From the NCBI GenBank assembly GCA_963693315.1, contig OY856188.1, positions 190,506,811-190,570,810 of the forward strand: a DNA stretch of 64,000 nt, read 5' to 3'. Origin of the DNA: Diogma glabrata. Lineage: Eukaryota; Arthropoda; Insecta; Diptera; Cylindrotomidae. Made by a program: the position numbers and the translations under genes. Below, piece after piece: positions 54,166-64,000 of the stretch. Within the stretch, counting starts at the first letter, position 1. The number at the start of each line of letters is the position of its first letter. The notes below the pieces were generated by a model. The model did no database searches, was not told where the DNA came from, and worked only from the letters and a program-made list of their open reading frames with translations.

Positions 54166-55599
54166 TTTATATTTACCATCGTATAAAAATAGCATTTCCA
54201 AAGCGAGAAGAAAATTTTTTTCGTGAACTTGGTCCAATCGACGCACGGTCGTCTCGTAAACATTTATTTCCACATACGAATCACTTGTAGCAAAATATAC
54301 TATATATATTTGGTTATAATTATGTGTTTTTGGTATATATGTATGTATGTAAGATTTTCAAGTTATTTGAAAATATGTGATATGAACAAACGAAAAACAT
54401 TCAGGTGTGTTTTATATGAAACTATCAAACTCTTAATATTGCATGTATGTACATCATAAATTTAATTTATTCCTAGTGATAGTATTATTTACATAAACGA
54501 CAATGACGTGAAGAAAATAAAAAAATTTGAAATTCCAAAATTTAAATGATGTCATTTAAAATGATAGTGTGTTACTTAAAACTTAATATTATGTATATAA
54601 CAAGTTATATAGATACCACAAAGTGCACAAACGACGTAAACTTCAATAGTTACTGGTACTTTTACCTTTGTTCAAAGACATAGCAGATTACTTATAATTT
54701 GATAATTGATATTTATTTAAATGTTAGTAATTTCAAATTCAAAGTAATGATAGGTGATGGGGTGTTGAATGATTGAGAGGTAAAGTAGTTGGGTTTGAAC
54801 TCTGTTCGATTCCCATTCAGATAAAAGCGTGTTTCACTAAAACAATAATAACAGTCATTATCCACACCCCGTTTTCAGATTAACCAAAAGTCAGTTAATA
54901 TTCTTGATAAATTGGAAGAAGCAATCTATGGGCTTTAGTCTACATTCACATGGTTGTTTTTTTCGTTGATTTTTTATATCGTTCTACAACGACAAAAATA
55001 TGAAGTTAGCGTTTTAATTTTTTCCCCTGCTAAATATGTCAAAGTATTTACTGTTTTGAAGCCAGAAGCCACAACTTTTTATTACATGAGTATTTATTGA
55101 ATACGCATTATGTTTGTGTTATTTTGTAATTTTATATAAATCAAATAAATACGATTGTCAGTAATGTTTATCCAGTTTTTGTCTAGAGGCCTTCATATTT
55201 TTCTCGAGTTCTAAATATTGTACTTCTAAAATATCACTTATATTTTTAATTTTAATGAAATTTCAATTTAATTAGAAATAAAATATGACTTTAATCGCCA
55301 AAGCATTTTTAAATATTGAACCGATAAATATGAATGTCGATATAAACTTATCGACTTTAAAGAAAAACAACGATAAAAAACAATCAAAATTACTATGATC
55401 GGCCGAGATATTTGGGTTGTGTATATCGTTGATTTTTTGGTCAACATTAGTTTTGAGATTGAAATAATCTGACGCTACTTTCTAATTTCTATTCTATGCA
55501 TTTTTGCATGGAGAAAACTACAACAACCAAAAATGAAAAAAAACAACGAGAAAAATAATAATGTGAATGTAGACTTCCTGATATTAATTTTTTTTAAAC
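54166..55599. other. Non-coding, AT-rich; one tRNA-like B-box
   Basis: No gene is seen. TGTTCGATTCCC near 54806, with TGATTGAGAGG upstream, loosely resembles Pol III A and B boxes and could be a decayed SINE head. No cloverleaf was found. Confidence 0.2.
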
Positions 55600-55705
55600 A
55601 AAAAGTACTGTGTTGTAGGAATAACAATATATGTTACAACACACAACATCCTTTTAACAACAATATGAGGTCTGAGGTGTTGAAGGACGCAAATATTTTG
55701 TTTTT
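55600..55705 (-). mobile_element. LINE copy F, 3' end only
   Basis: TGTGTTGTAGGAATAACAAT...GTTACAACACACAACATCC and GAGGTCTGAGGTGTTGAAGG on the plus strand are the reverse complement of the LINE 3' end in decayed form. The terminal pairing TGTGTTGT/ACAACACA is kept. Confidence 0.6.
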
Positions 55706-56000
55706 TATATTTTTTTAAAGAATGGATAGCTAAACAATAAATCCAAACGCACATACTAATCGCCTCCGAGACTACGTGCTTCTTCCTTGTTCTAATTGGT
55801 TTTAACTATGATTAAGGAATTTTGTGTAGAAAATAGAACTTTATTCAATCAAAGTAATATCCATCTGAATCTACAATCTACTGTCATCTTTCGAGTAGTA
55901 CTGGTTGCTTGGAGGCGATAATTTCATCTAGATTGATATTAAATTGAACACCAGCAAGAAAACTACGAATTCATGAGATAGTAAGATCATCTATACCATA
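55706..56000. other. Spacer before the assembly gap
   Basis: ATCGCCTCC near 55760 pairs with GGAGGCGAT near 55912. Nothing else is recognised. Confidence 0.3.
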
Positions 56001-56200
56001 NNNNNNNNNNNNNNNNNNNNNNNNNNNNNNNNNNNNNNNNNNNNNNNNNNNNNNNNNNNNNNNNNNNNNNNNNNNNNNNNNNNNNNNNNNNNNNNNNNNN
56101 NNNNNNNNNNNNNNNNNNNNNNNNNNNNNNNNNNNNNNNNNNNNNNNNNNNNNNNNNNNNNNNNNNNNNNNNNNNNNNNNNNNNNNNNNNNNNNNNNNNN
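56001..56200. other. Assembly gap
   Basis: There are 200 N bases. The round length suggests a gap of arbitrary size. It hides the 3' tail of LINE copy D. Confidence 1.
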
Positions 56201-57345
56201 TTACAATATGTGTCACAACAACACATACGTACCTTTTAAGACGTAGGTGTAGGTCCCACAAAAACATGGGTTCTGAGGTGTTGGTGGACGCTTTTTTTTA
56301 AATGTTTGTGGATTGAAGTCACTCGAGACTATTAATTCAGGCAAATCATTCCATTTGTACGCTGTACGGACAAAAATGTCCTTTTGTATATTGTCACTAT
56401 AACAGTGTGTGATCTCAACAGTTTAGTTGTTTGCACAAACCGATTATCGAGTAAAACCGGAAAAATAATATGTTTGAGGCATAATGGACCTGATTTCATC
56501 CGAGTACTGCTGATAAATGGTGACGATGTTTATAAATAACAACGAGATCAGAAACAGTGCGAAGGTGTTGCAGGGAATCAAGATTTGGTGTTAAATTTCG
56601 ATCACCAACAATGCGTATAACACGCCTTTGAACAGAGTCAATGGTAACAGATGAAGCGCCCCAAACTTGACCAAAATACTCCATACAGGGACTTTATAAA
56701 TGTGGAGTACTTGACACGGAGTGAAATATTATTACATCTATTGAGGAGGCCAAATTTTCTTAATGCGTTCTTTGCCATAGCCATTATATGATCGTTCCAG
56801 AGGTTCATTGGAAATTGTGACTCCCAATAAACGAATGCTTTCACATTCGTCTATTTGTTTGTCACACATACTGATTGAAATATTGTTGGGGGACTCAGTC
56901 TTTGATCTGGAAACAAACACAGCTATTGAGTGTTTTAGTAGAATTAAAATTGACCAAATTTTTGTCCCCTTAATCGGCAACTTTTTTTCTTCGTCTACAT
57001 TTCTTCGTTTCTGGTCTTCGTTTACACTTATGGAATGGTCTCTCCGGGAGGAATTTATCCATTCATGCATTTTTGGTTTTACCCTTTGATGATAGGGGAA
57101 CGAATGACTTGTGCATGCACAGTGTACTATCATCTGCAAAACTATTTATCAGATTACTGTTGATTTTCATCAGTTCGTTGATATAAATTAAAAATAGAGT
57201 GGACATAAAACAGTAACTGTGGGATGAATTGCGGGATGACTGCGAAATCTTTTTAGAACGCCACTGCGCAACGAAATTAAAACTAGACATCTTGCTAGAT
57301 TTTATTCTTTCATGGTATTGCTTTAAATAACGACGCATGTCCTAC
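56201..57345 (-). pseudogene. LINE copy D, strongly degraded
   Basis: The minus strand reads STLFLIYINELMKINSNLIN, SFADDSTL, SIRLLGVTISNEPLE, YFGQVWGASSVTIDSVQRR and LDSLQHLRTVSDLVV in different frames, the same order as copies B and C. There are many substitutions and short indels, and the 3' end runs into the gap. It is clearly older than B and C. Confidence 0.85.
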
Positions 57346-57639
57346 CTTCGCTACATACACTGTATACAACATCCGCATTGTTATGATATTCTGTTATTCT
57401 GTTATTCTTTTATTAATTTTTGAATAATGTAGATAAAATTAAAGACCTCTTTTTATACTTCAAATCTTCTTTTCTTTATAAAAGCTGTGCCAAATTAACC
57501 GTCTTTTGTGCGGTGAAGTGTTTGCAACCAAAACGTTTGACAGCTAACATTTTCGGATTAGTAAAAATGAAGAACAACAAGTTTTTACTGTTGAACAATA
57601 TGTATTTAAAAAATAGGAAAAGTTCGTACAAAAATTGAA
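57346..57639. other. Spacer
   Basis: I see nothing certain. The part from about 57540 (VEQYV-like reading) may be the decayed N-terminus of the following transposase. Confidence 0.3.
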
Positions 57640-58530
57640 AATTTCAAAAGGGCTGGATCAATTGGTGAAACTAAACACACCGACCATCCAATAACAGGCC
57701 GTTCAAATATTAATATCGAACGAGTGCTTAAGAGTGTTGGAGAAAGTTCAGGCACATCAATTCGTCATTTTGGACAATGACCATGCACAACGGAAAGTTC
57801 GTTGAATCGATTATTGGACATCAACAAGTGGATGCTGTTTTTTCGAGCAAAATCATCAAACAATCTAAGTGATCAGACTCATTTTCACCTCGATGGCTTC
57901 GTTAATCGCCAAAATTGCCGCATTTGAGGTTCAGAGAACCCACATGTGCCTGTCGAAAAACAAATGTATCCACAACGAATTTCGGACTAGGGCATCATTG
58001 CACTATACTTATGCGAAAATGAGGCTGGTCCAGCAGTGGTTGTTACTGGTGATCGATATCGCGACAAGATAACCGAGTTCTTTCTGCCTTAATTGGATGA
58101 TATTGTGATTGACGACATGTGTTTTCAACAAGACGGTGCCACATACCAAACGTGCCCGTGAAAAAATTCAACTACTGCATGAGACGTTTGCTGGTCGTGT
58201 ACTCTCTCGTTTCAGTGAACAGAATTGACCCCGTTGATCATGGGCTTTAGCCCCACTGAATTTTTTATGGGGTTATTTAAAGTCAAACGTCTCTGCCAAC
58301 AAGTGCACAACCACCTGTGCATTGAAGGAGATTCAACGCCGAATCAATGAAATTCAACCAGATTCATACAAAACGGTCATAGAAAATTTCTACAAAAAAG
58401 TGCGTATGTGGAGCCCATTTGCACGATTTTCTATTCCATACATAATCCAATCCTATGTACTTTATGATTCCAATAGTAAAATTAAAAGTTTAAGAAAATA
58501 ACTGCGTAAATCTGGAACACCCTTTATTTA
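57640..58530 (+). pseudogene. mariner/Tc1-type transposase remnant
   Basis: The plus strand reads, across stops and shifts, RSNINIERVLKSVGESSGTS, IRHF, then SDQTHFHLDGF (57871) and NRQNCRIWGSENPHV in a second frame. NEAGPAVVVTGDRYRDKITE, then FQQDGAT (58123-58143), TPLIMGFSPTEFFMG and the C-terminal IQPDSYK-type segment follow. These correspond to the first and second catalytic Asp regions of an insect mariner-like family. The sequence ends with CTGGAACACCCTTTATTT, which resembles the terminal repeat. A left terminal repeat was not found. Confidence 0.8.
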
Positions 58531-59179
58531 AGTTTTTGAGAGTGACATATATTAGTGCACCCGATACAAAAATTATTGTTTGTTACTAGTGCTAAAAGGT
58601 TTACCCAAACTTCACACTGTTAAGATTTATAAAGTAATCTTCTAGAAATTTTGTCTAGAAAGAATTTTTTGTGAGATCAATTTTTATCGGTTTGTCAAAA
58701 AAGCAATTATGCTTTCGTTTCATTACTTCCAGTTTAATTTAATTAAATTGAACTTCCTTAATTAAAAATATTTCGCTGCAACTTGGTTTTAAATACAATA
58801 TAATTTCTAATTTATTTGATTTTTTTTACTATACTAGAAAGTTTATTAAAAGTTACCAAATATCATGGAAATGTTTTTGTTAACATTTATTTATTCTTAA
58901 AACATTCGCTTAGGTTTTTAGTTACGGTGGTTTGTTAAATGAAAATTAATTTTTCTTCTAAGAACGATTTACTTTATTGTCGTAGTCCAATAGACAGTTT
59001 TGGTAATGATTATAGTTGAAATTTTATTAAGATTAATTTTTATGTTATGGATAATTAGAGATGGGTATTGAATTAACTTTGTTGTAGTTCGTAAACAGTA
59101 GGTATTTGTAGGTTTAGTGAAGATACATTGTATGTATAGACAAAGTTAATTGTTTTTGCATTTAAAAATCAATTAACGA
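58531..59179. other. Non-coding, AT-rich
   Basis: I see no gene or clear repeat. Confidence 0.4.
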
Positions 59180-59389
59180 AAAGGGTGGGTTTTCTGCATA
59201 GGATCTTGATGAAACTTTGGCAGATGATACAAGTTCACTTGAAAATGAAAGATCTGGATTCATTTCAAATTTGGACAAAATGGCGGGGGGTCTCCCGAAC
59301 ACCTCTAAGTTTAAATCTTGAATAACTTCTGATCCCGGGCTATGATCTTATTGAAACTTAGTATATGGTGTGTATAGCGTCCGTGTATA
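59180..59389 (+). repeat. Family X, left part, interrupted by a LINE
   Basis: GATGAAACTTTGGCAGATGA, GGCGGGGGGTCTCCCGAACACC and ATCTTATTGAAACTTAGTAT belong to family X. The sequence continues at 60558 (AAGGTTTTAGTACTG) after LINE copy C. A short duplication, GTGTATAGCGTCC then GTGTATAGCGT, lies at the left junction. Confidence 0.75.
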
Positions 59390-60478
59390 GCGTACGGTTT
59401 TCATCCCAATGTTGTGAAGCTGATTCAAAATTTTCTATCCGACCGATACATTTCGGTAACCTTAGACGGATATTCTTCTGAGTCTAAACTAATTAACGCT
59501 GGTGTACCCCAAGGCTCAGTATTGTCCCCAACCCTATTTTTGATTTATATCAACGAATTGTTGAAAATCACCAGCAACCCAATAAATAGTTTTGCAGATG
59601 ATAGTACTCTGCACAAGTCGTTCGAGCCCCTTCCTTCAAAAGGTAAAATGCACGAACGAATTAATCCTGCCCGGAGAGACGCTGCCATAAACGTGAACAA
59701 AGACCTGAATAAAGTCGCCGACTGGGGTGACCAAAACCTTGTCAATTTCAACTCCACCAAAACACAGCTGTTGATTGTTTCCAGATTAAAGACCGAGTTC
59801 CCCAAAGATATTGTATTTAGTATGTGTGATGAACCAATAGGTGAATGTAAAAACATTCGTTTATTGGGTGTCACAGTTTCAAATGACCTACTCTGGAACG
59901 ATCATGTAATGGCGATGGCAAAAAGCGCGTCTAAAAAACTCGGCCTCCTAAATAGATGCAAAAAATTTTTCACTCCATACCAATTGCTCCATGTTTATAA
60001 GTCCTATATTCGTCCCTGTATGGAGTACTGCTGTCAAGTTTGGGGTGCTGCCTCTGTTTCCATCTTGGCCCTCTTGGACTCTGTTCAAAAGCGAGCTATA
60101 CGAATTGTAGGTGATCGAACTTTGACATCACAACTTGATTCCCTACAACATCGTCGCACTGTTGCTGACCTCGTTGTTTTTTACAAATATCGTCATCAGC
60201 AGTGCTCAGATGAAATCAGCGGCATCATGCCTCAAACTTATTCTTACCCCCGTTCCACTCGGCAATCGGCTGCCGCAACCAGTGAAACGGTAAAGATCCC
60301 GCGCTGTCATACTGGCAGATCGCAGAGAGACTTCTTTGTCCGAACTGCGTACAAATGGAATAGTTTGCCGGAACACTTAGTCTCAGATGGCTTCAACCCG
60401 CAGATGTTTAAAAAAAGCGTTAATCTACACCTCAGAACGCCAGTTGTTGTGGGACCCAGGTCTAGACCTAGGTCTTAA
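59390..60478 (+). CDS. LINE reverse transcriptase, copy C (truncated, open)
   Basis: About 362 codons are open with no stop, but there is no natural start because of 5' truncation. LINAGVPQGSVLSPTLFLIY shows the canonical PQGS turn; INSFADDSTLHKS holds the catalytic Asp pair. NIRLLGVTVSNDLLWNDHV, CMEYCCQVWGAASVSILALL and LDSLQHRRTVADLVVFYKYR follow. The end is FNPQMFKKSVNLHL with a Pro/Arg tail. RT fingers and endonuclease are missing. Copy B differs at only a few residues, so this family was probably mobile recently. Confidence 0.9.
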   Translation, partial: AYGFHPNVVKLIQNFLSDRYISVTLDGYSSESKLINAGVPQGSVLSPTLFLIYINELLKITSNPINSFADDSTLHKSFEPLPSKGKMHERINPARRDAAINVNKDLNKVADWGDQNLVNFNSTKTQLLIVSRLKTEFPKDIVFSMCDEPIGECKNIRLLGVTVSNDLLWNDHVMAMAKSASKKLGLLNRCKKFFTPYQLLHVYKSYIRPCMEYCCQVWGAASVSILALLDSVQKRAIRIVGDRTLTSQLDSLQHRRTVADLVVFYKYRHQQCSDEISGIMPQTYSYPRSTRQSAAATSETVKIPRCHTGRSQRDFFVRTAYKWNSLPEHLVSDGFNPQMFKKSVNLHLRTPVVVGPRSRPRS

Positions 60479-60557
60479 AAGGTATTTATGTGTTGTTGTG
60501 ACACATATTCTAACCCTATTACACAACACATTTTATTAAAAAAAAAAAAAAAAAAAT
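59390..60557 (+). mobile_element. LINE copy C, 5'-truncated, young
   Basis: It starts at GCGTACGGTTTTCATCCC (59390), runs through an open RT frame to TAA at 60476-60478, then the terminal hairpin ATGTGTTGT/ACAACACAT and about 20 A residues. TATAT-type flanks are compatible with a short target duplication. Confidence 0.95.
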
Positions 60558-62300
60558 ATAAGGTTTTAGTACTGTTTCCAATATTTCTGCATACCAACTT
60601 CCGGTTTGTCACTTCCGGTTAAAAAGTTTTTTTTTCAGGTGTTTATCCCTACTGTAGCCTACAATTACCGATCGATTTTCATGAAACGTTGCGAAAAGCT
60701 TTTAAATACCATGAGAAAGATTTTATCAGCTTTTGGAACACATTGGATAAAGGGTTGGAGGGTCCACCATACAACAGGTGGTTTTTTCCACAAAGTTTTT
60801 ATGTTTGTTGGGAGCATAAAACATTCATTCGTGATGACACTTTGGAAAAAGACGCAAACATGTATGACAAAGAACTGATTAGTTTTTGAGCGATAGTGAA
60901 CAGGGGGGTCCCTGGAGCACCTGTTTTTTTGAAAGCTCTATAACTTCTGTACCTGATAAGCGAACTGGATGAAACTTGGTACACGAGTATGTAGTACGGT
61001 TTACAATAGTTCTGCATCCCAACTTCCGGTTTTTCACTTCCGGAAAAAAAAATTTTTTTGTACTTTTTTGAAGTTTTTTCAGTGTCTTTATGCACACTAC
61101 AGCCTACAATAATGAATTGATTATGATGAAACTTATGGAATAGGGTTCCAATTAGTATGAAAAGATAATTATCATGTTTTAGGACACATTGATCAAAGTG
61201 GTGGGGGGTCTACCATACAAATGCTGACTTTTCACACTTTGTTTTTAAAGTTTGTTGGGAGCATACAGACTTCATTCATTAATCAATTCTAATGACACTT
61301 TGGAAAAAGATGAAGACTTAAATGACAAGGAACTGATTAGTTTTTGGACAATATTGGGATAAGTGGTACGGGGTCTCCCGAACACCTGTTTACTGTGTCA
61401 TCATTTTTTCAATGTTTGTTGGGAGCACACAGCATTCGTTCGTGAACGACTTTTTATTAAACTTTGGAAAAAGATGCAAACATGTATGGCAAAGAACTGA
61501 TTAGTTTTTGAGCGATAGTGAACAAAGTGGTGGGGGGTCCCTGGAGCACCTGTTTTTTTTTAAGCTCAATAACATCTGTACCTGATAAGCGAATTGGATG
61601 AAACTTTGTACATAAGCATTTAGTATGATTTACAAAAATTCTGTATCCCAACTTCCAGTTTTTTACTTCCGGTAAAAAAATTTTTTTTTTAATTGTTGAC
61701 AGTTTTTTCAGTATCTTTATGCACACTACAGCCTACAATAATGAAGTGATTATGATAAAACTTCTGGAAAGGTTTCAATTAGTGTAAGAAGATAATTATC
61801 ATCTTTTGGGACACATTGATCAAAGTGGCGGGGGATCTACCATACAGACTTTTCACACTTGGTTTTTAAAGTTTGTTGGGAGCATACAGATTTCATTCAT
61901 TAATCAACTTTAATGGCACTTTGAAAAAAGATAAAGACTTTATTGACAAAGAATTGACTAGTTTTTGGACAATATTGGGATAAGTGGTGGGGTCCTCCCG
62001 AACACCTGTTTATTGTTTCAATGTTTGTTGGAAGCATACAACATTCGTTCGTTAAGTAATTTTGATTACACTTTGCAAAAAGATGCAAATATGTATGGCA
62101 AGGAACTGATTAGTTTTTTTAGCGATAGTGAACAAAGTGGTAGGGGGTCCTCCAAGCACCTGTTATTTTGGAAGCTCAATCTGTACCTGATAATCGAGTT
62201 GGATGAAATTTGGTACATACACATTTAGTACGGTTTACAACAGTTCTGCATCCTAACTTCCGCTTTGTCACTTCCGATAAAATTTTTGTTTACTTTTTCT
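60558..62300 (+). repeat. Family X tandem array, unit about 610-626 bp
   Basis: The landmark ACTGATTAGTTTTT with AGCGATAGTGAAC occurs near 60869, 61489 and 62099. ACTACAGCCTACAATAATGAA occurs near 61099 and 61725. Each unit contains three related sub-blocks with GGGGGTCYCCCGARCACCTGTT-like cores, and CCAACTTCCGGTTT with TTCACTTCCGG marks. No protein was identified; the small open frames are not conserved between units. Confidence 0.85.
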
Positions 62301-62507
62301 CGTACAACAGAATTTATGTTTGTTGGGATACTACTGCCTGCTTTAATATTTTTATTATTAGAACTACGAAGTCCATAATATTGGTTAGCTTTTAATTAAA
62401 GTATTTTATGGATATTAGCTCATTATATATCCAGAACACTATGTTTCCAGAGCACTATGTTTCCAGAGCTGTGGTGAAGTCAGCCTATGCATCAGCGTCG
62501 CAATATT

Positions 62508-62540
62508 AGGTAGATTTCATATAAAAATCTACCTATTGCA
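62508..62540. repeat. Hairpin AGGTAGATTT/AATCTACCT
   Basis: A short inverted repeat like the one at 39476-39503, probably the trace of a shared mobile element. Confidence 0.4.
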
Positions 62541-62627
62541 ATGGGCTTCATCTCGGAATTTCGGAAAAAATTTTGTGCCAAACCACTATATAAGATAAGC
62601 GGAGACAAAAAAACAAAAAAAAAAAAA

Positions 62628-62763
<136 letters not shown>

Positions 62764-62782
62764 GATATGAGATATAACGAAA

Positions 62783-63750
62783 ACGACCGGCACTCTCACG
62801 GTCGCATTTGTTGAGGTAGATCAAAAAAATTTTCTGTACTTGTGTGTTTTAATAATATCTTGGACAAGTTCGTGAATCAGCAAAATCCAACACGTGGTTA
62901 AGAAACTAGAGGCTTTTTTCTGAAAAAAATTGATTTTTTAAAACCGTTATAACGGCCGTTTGGATACTAGTATTTCAAAAAATTTAACAAATTTAAAATC
63001 TTTGGAATCTTTGTTATCAATTTGTTTTAAATCTAGACCTCTGCAGTTAGAGGTTCCTGATTGAGCGGCTCCAACAAAAAAGTTTGCAAAAAAATTTTTT
63101 TTTTGAAACAACCGGAACTCTCACGGTCGCATTTATAAGGCCAGATCAAAAAACCTTTTCTAAAAATGTGCGTTTTGTTAATATCTTGGACAAGTTCGTA
63201 AATCAGCCCAATCCAACACATGGTTAAGAAACTAGAGGCTTTATACTAGAAAAAAACTCTGTTTTTTAGATCCGTTATAACGGCCGTTTGGATTCTAATA
63301 CTTTTAAAAACTTTATAAATTTAGAATCTTTGAAACCTTTTTAATCAGTTTCTTTCAAAAAAAAGACCTCTGCAGTTGAAGGTTTCTGAGTGAACGGCTC
63401 CAACAAAAAAGCTTGTAAAACACAAAATGCGTTTGAATCAACCGGCGCTCTCACGGTTGCATTTGTGGAGCCAGATCAAAAAACTTTTCTTAAAAATGTG
63501 TGTTTTAATAATATCTTGGACGAGTTCGTAAATCAGAAAAATCTGACACATGGTTAAGGAACTATAGGCTTTATACTAGAAAAAAAAGCGGTTTTTTTAA
63601 TCCGTTATAGCGGCCGTTTGGATACTAATATTTTTAAAATCTTCAAAAATTTAAAATCTGTAGAAACATTTTAATTCGTTTCTTATAAATATAAACCTCT
63701 GCAGTTAGAGGTTTTTGACTTGTTGGCTTCAACAAAAAAGTTTGCAACAA
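62783..63750 (+). repeat. 325-330-bp satellite, three units
   Basis: CTCTCACGG starts at 62793, 63118 and 63448, spacing 325 and 330 bp. Every unit has TAATATCTTGGAC, CGTTATAACGGCCGTTTGGA (one unit has TAGCGG) and ACCTCTGCAGTTAGAGGTT or a near variant. CCGTTATAACGG is a perfect palindrome. The unit length is common for satellite monomers. Confidence 0.9.
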
Positions 63751-64000
63751 TCCCCAACTACAATTTCCAAAAACCTTATAACAGTCAATGTCAACCTTAT
63801 AACAGTCAAAAAATAAAAGATTTGAATAGAAGAAATTAATTTTATTTTCTTAGAAATAAACTATTTTGATATTTTGCAGTAATTGCACGACATATGGTAT
63901 AGAGTAGGTTTGTGTCATAAATTATCACACACATGTTCTGTGGTAGATTTGATATTTGTTTGTTGCAAAATTGGATACATATAATTTTGCTTGTAGGGAG
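63751..64000. other. Non-coding right edge
   Basis: AACCTTATAACAGTCAA is repeated near 63770 and 63793. I see nothing else. Confidence 0.35.

Noticed and set aside
55971..56267. Open frame across the N gap
   Set aside because: It is created by unknown bases.

Overview
This is a 64-kb piece of a nuclear eukaryotic genome, almost certainly an insect. The evidence is a very A+T-rich background, short spliced introns, and a dense set of arthropod-type transposable elements (Gypsy, non-LTR retrotransposons, Penelope-like elements, Helitrons, mariner/Tigger, hAT-like and Harbinger-like elements). I see no operons, bacterial ribosome-binding sites, CRISPR array, rRNA gene or convincing tRNA gene. 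A 200-base N gap (56001-56200) shows that it is a scaffold. I cannot name the species.

Host coding content is sparse. The left edge holds the last three exons of a plus-strand gene with a DUF4806-type C-terminus (1-739). Two phase-compatible minus-strand exons near 41.2-42.4 kb, with a possible terminal exon at 40.15 kb, encode an extracellular stub, one transmembrane helix and a short basic tail. Weaker minus-strand coding-like fragments lie at 22.4-22.8 kb.

Nearly everything else is mobile or repetitive DNA. 1.1-2.6 kb: AT minisatellite with a 447-bp higher-order period. 4.0-5.5 kb: Penelope-like element (PLE) with inverted arms and a 16-bp target duplication. 7.3-11.8 kb: hAT-like pieces, a Harbinger-type MITE with a TTA duplication, and a minus-strand LINE. 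12.3-17.7 kb: a nearly complete Gypsy LTR element whose two 255-bp LTRs look identical. 17.7-20.7 kb: mariner remnant, then a Helitron split by a LINE. 23.4-29.1 kb: a second Helitron split by another LINE and by a 2.5-kb DNA transposon with long inverted repeats. 30.8-34.7 kb: large inverted repeat arms enclosing a Tigger/pogo-type element. 34.9-39.4 kb: four LINE fragments and a hAT-like element. 43.3-47.2 kb: a fold-back element entered by a hAT-like element that carries a PLE remnant, then a third PLE remnant. 49.6-60.6 kb: five copies of one LINE family plus a dead mariner. 59.2-64 kb: tandem repeats of about 615 bp, a (TA)n tract and a 325-330-bp satellite.

The most interesting signal is a recurring hammerhead-ribozyme-like fold in four sequence-unrelated PLE-type repeats. 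In three of them a 4-5-bp stem I is kept by different base pairs, stem III is two base pairs, and one extra base sits between the CUGANGA-like core and stem II. One copy (32412-32629) has no protein and is a small near-perfect palindrome centred on the motif, so it could be a non-autonomous ribozyme-bearing element. All calls come from reading the sequence. Family names rest on motif recognition, not on database searches.
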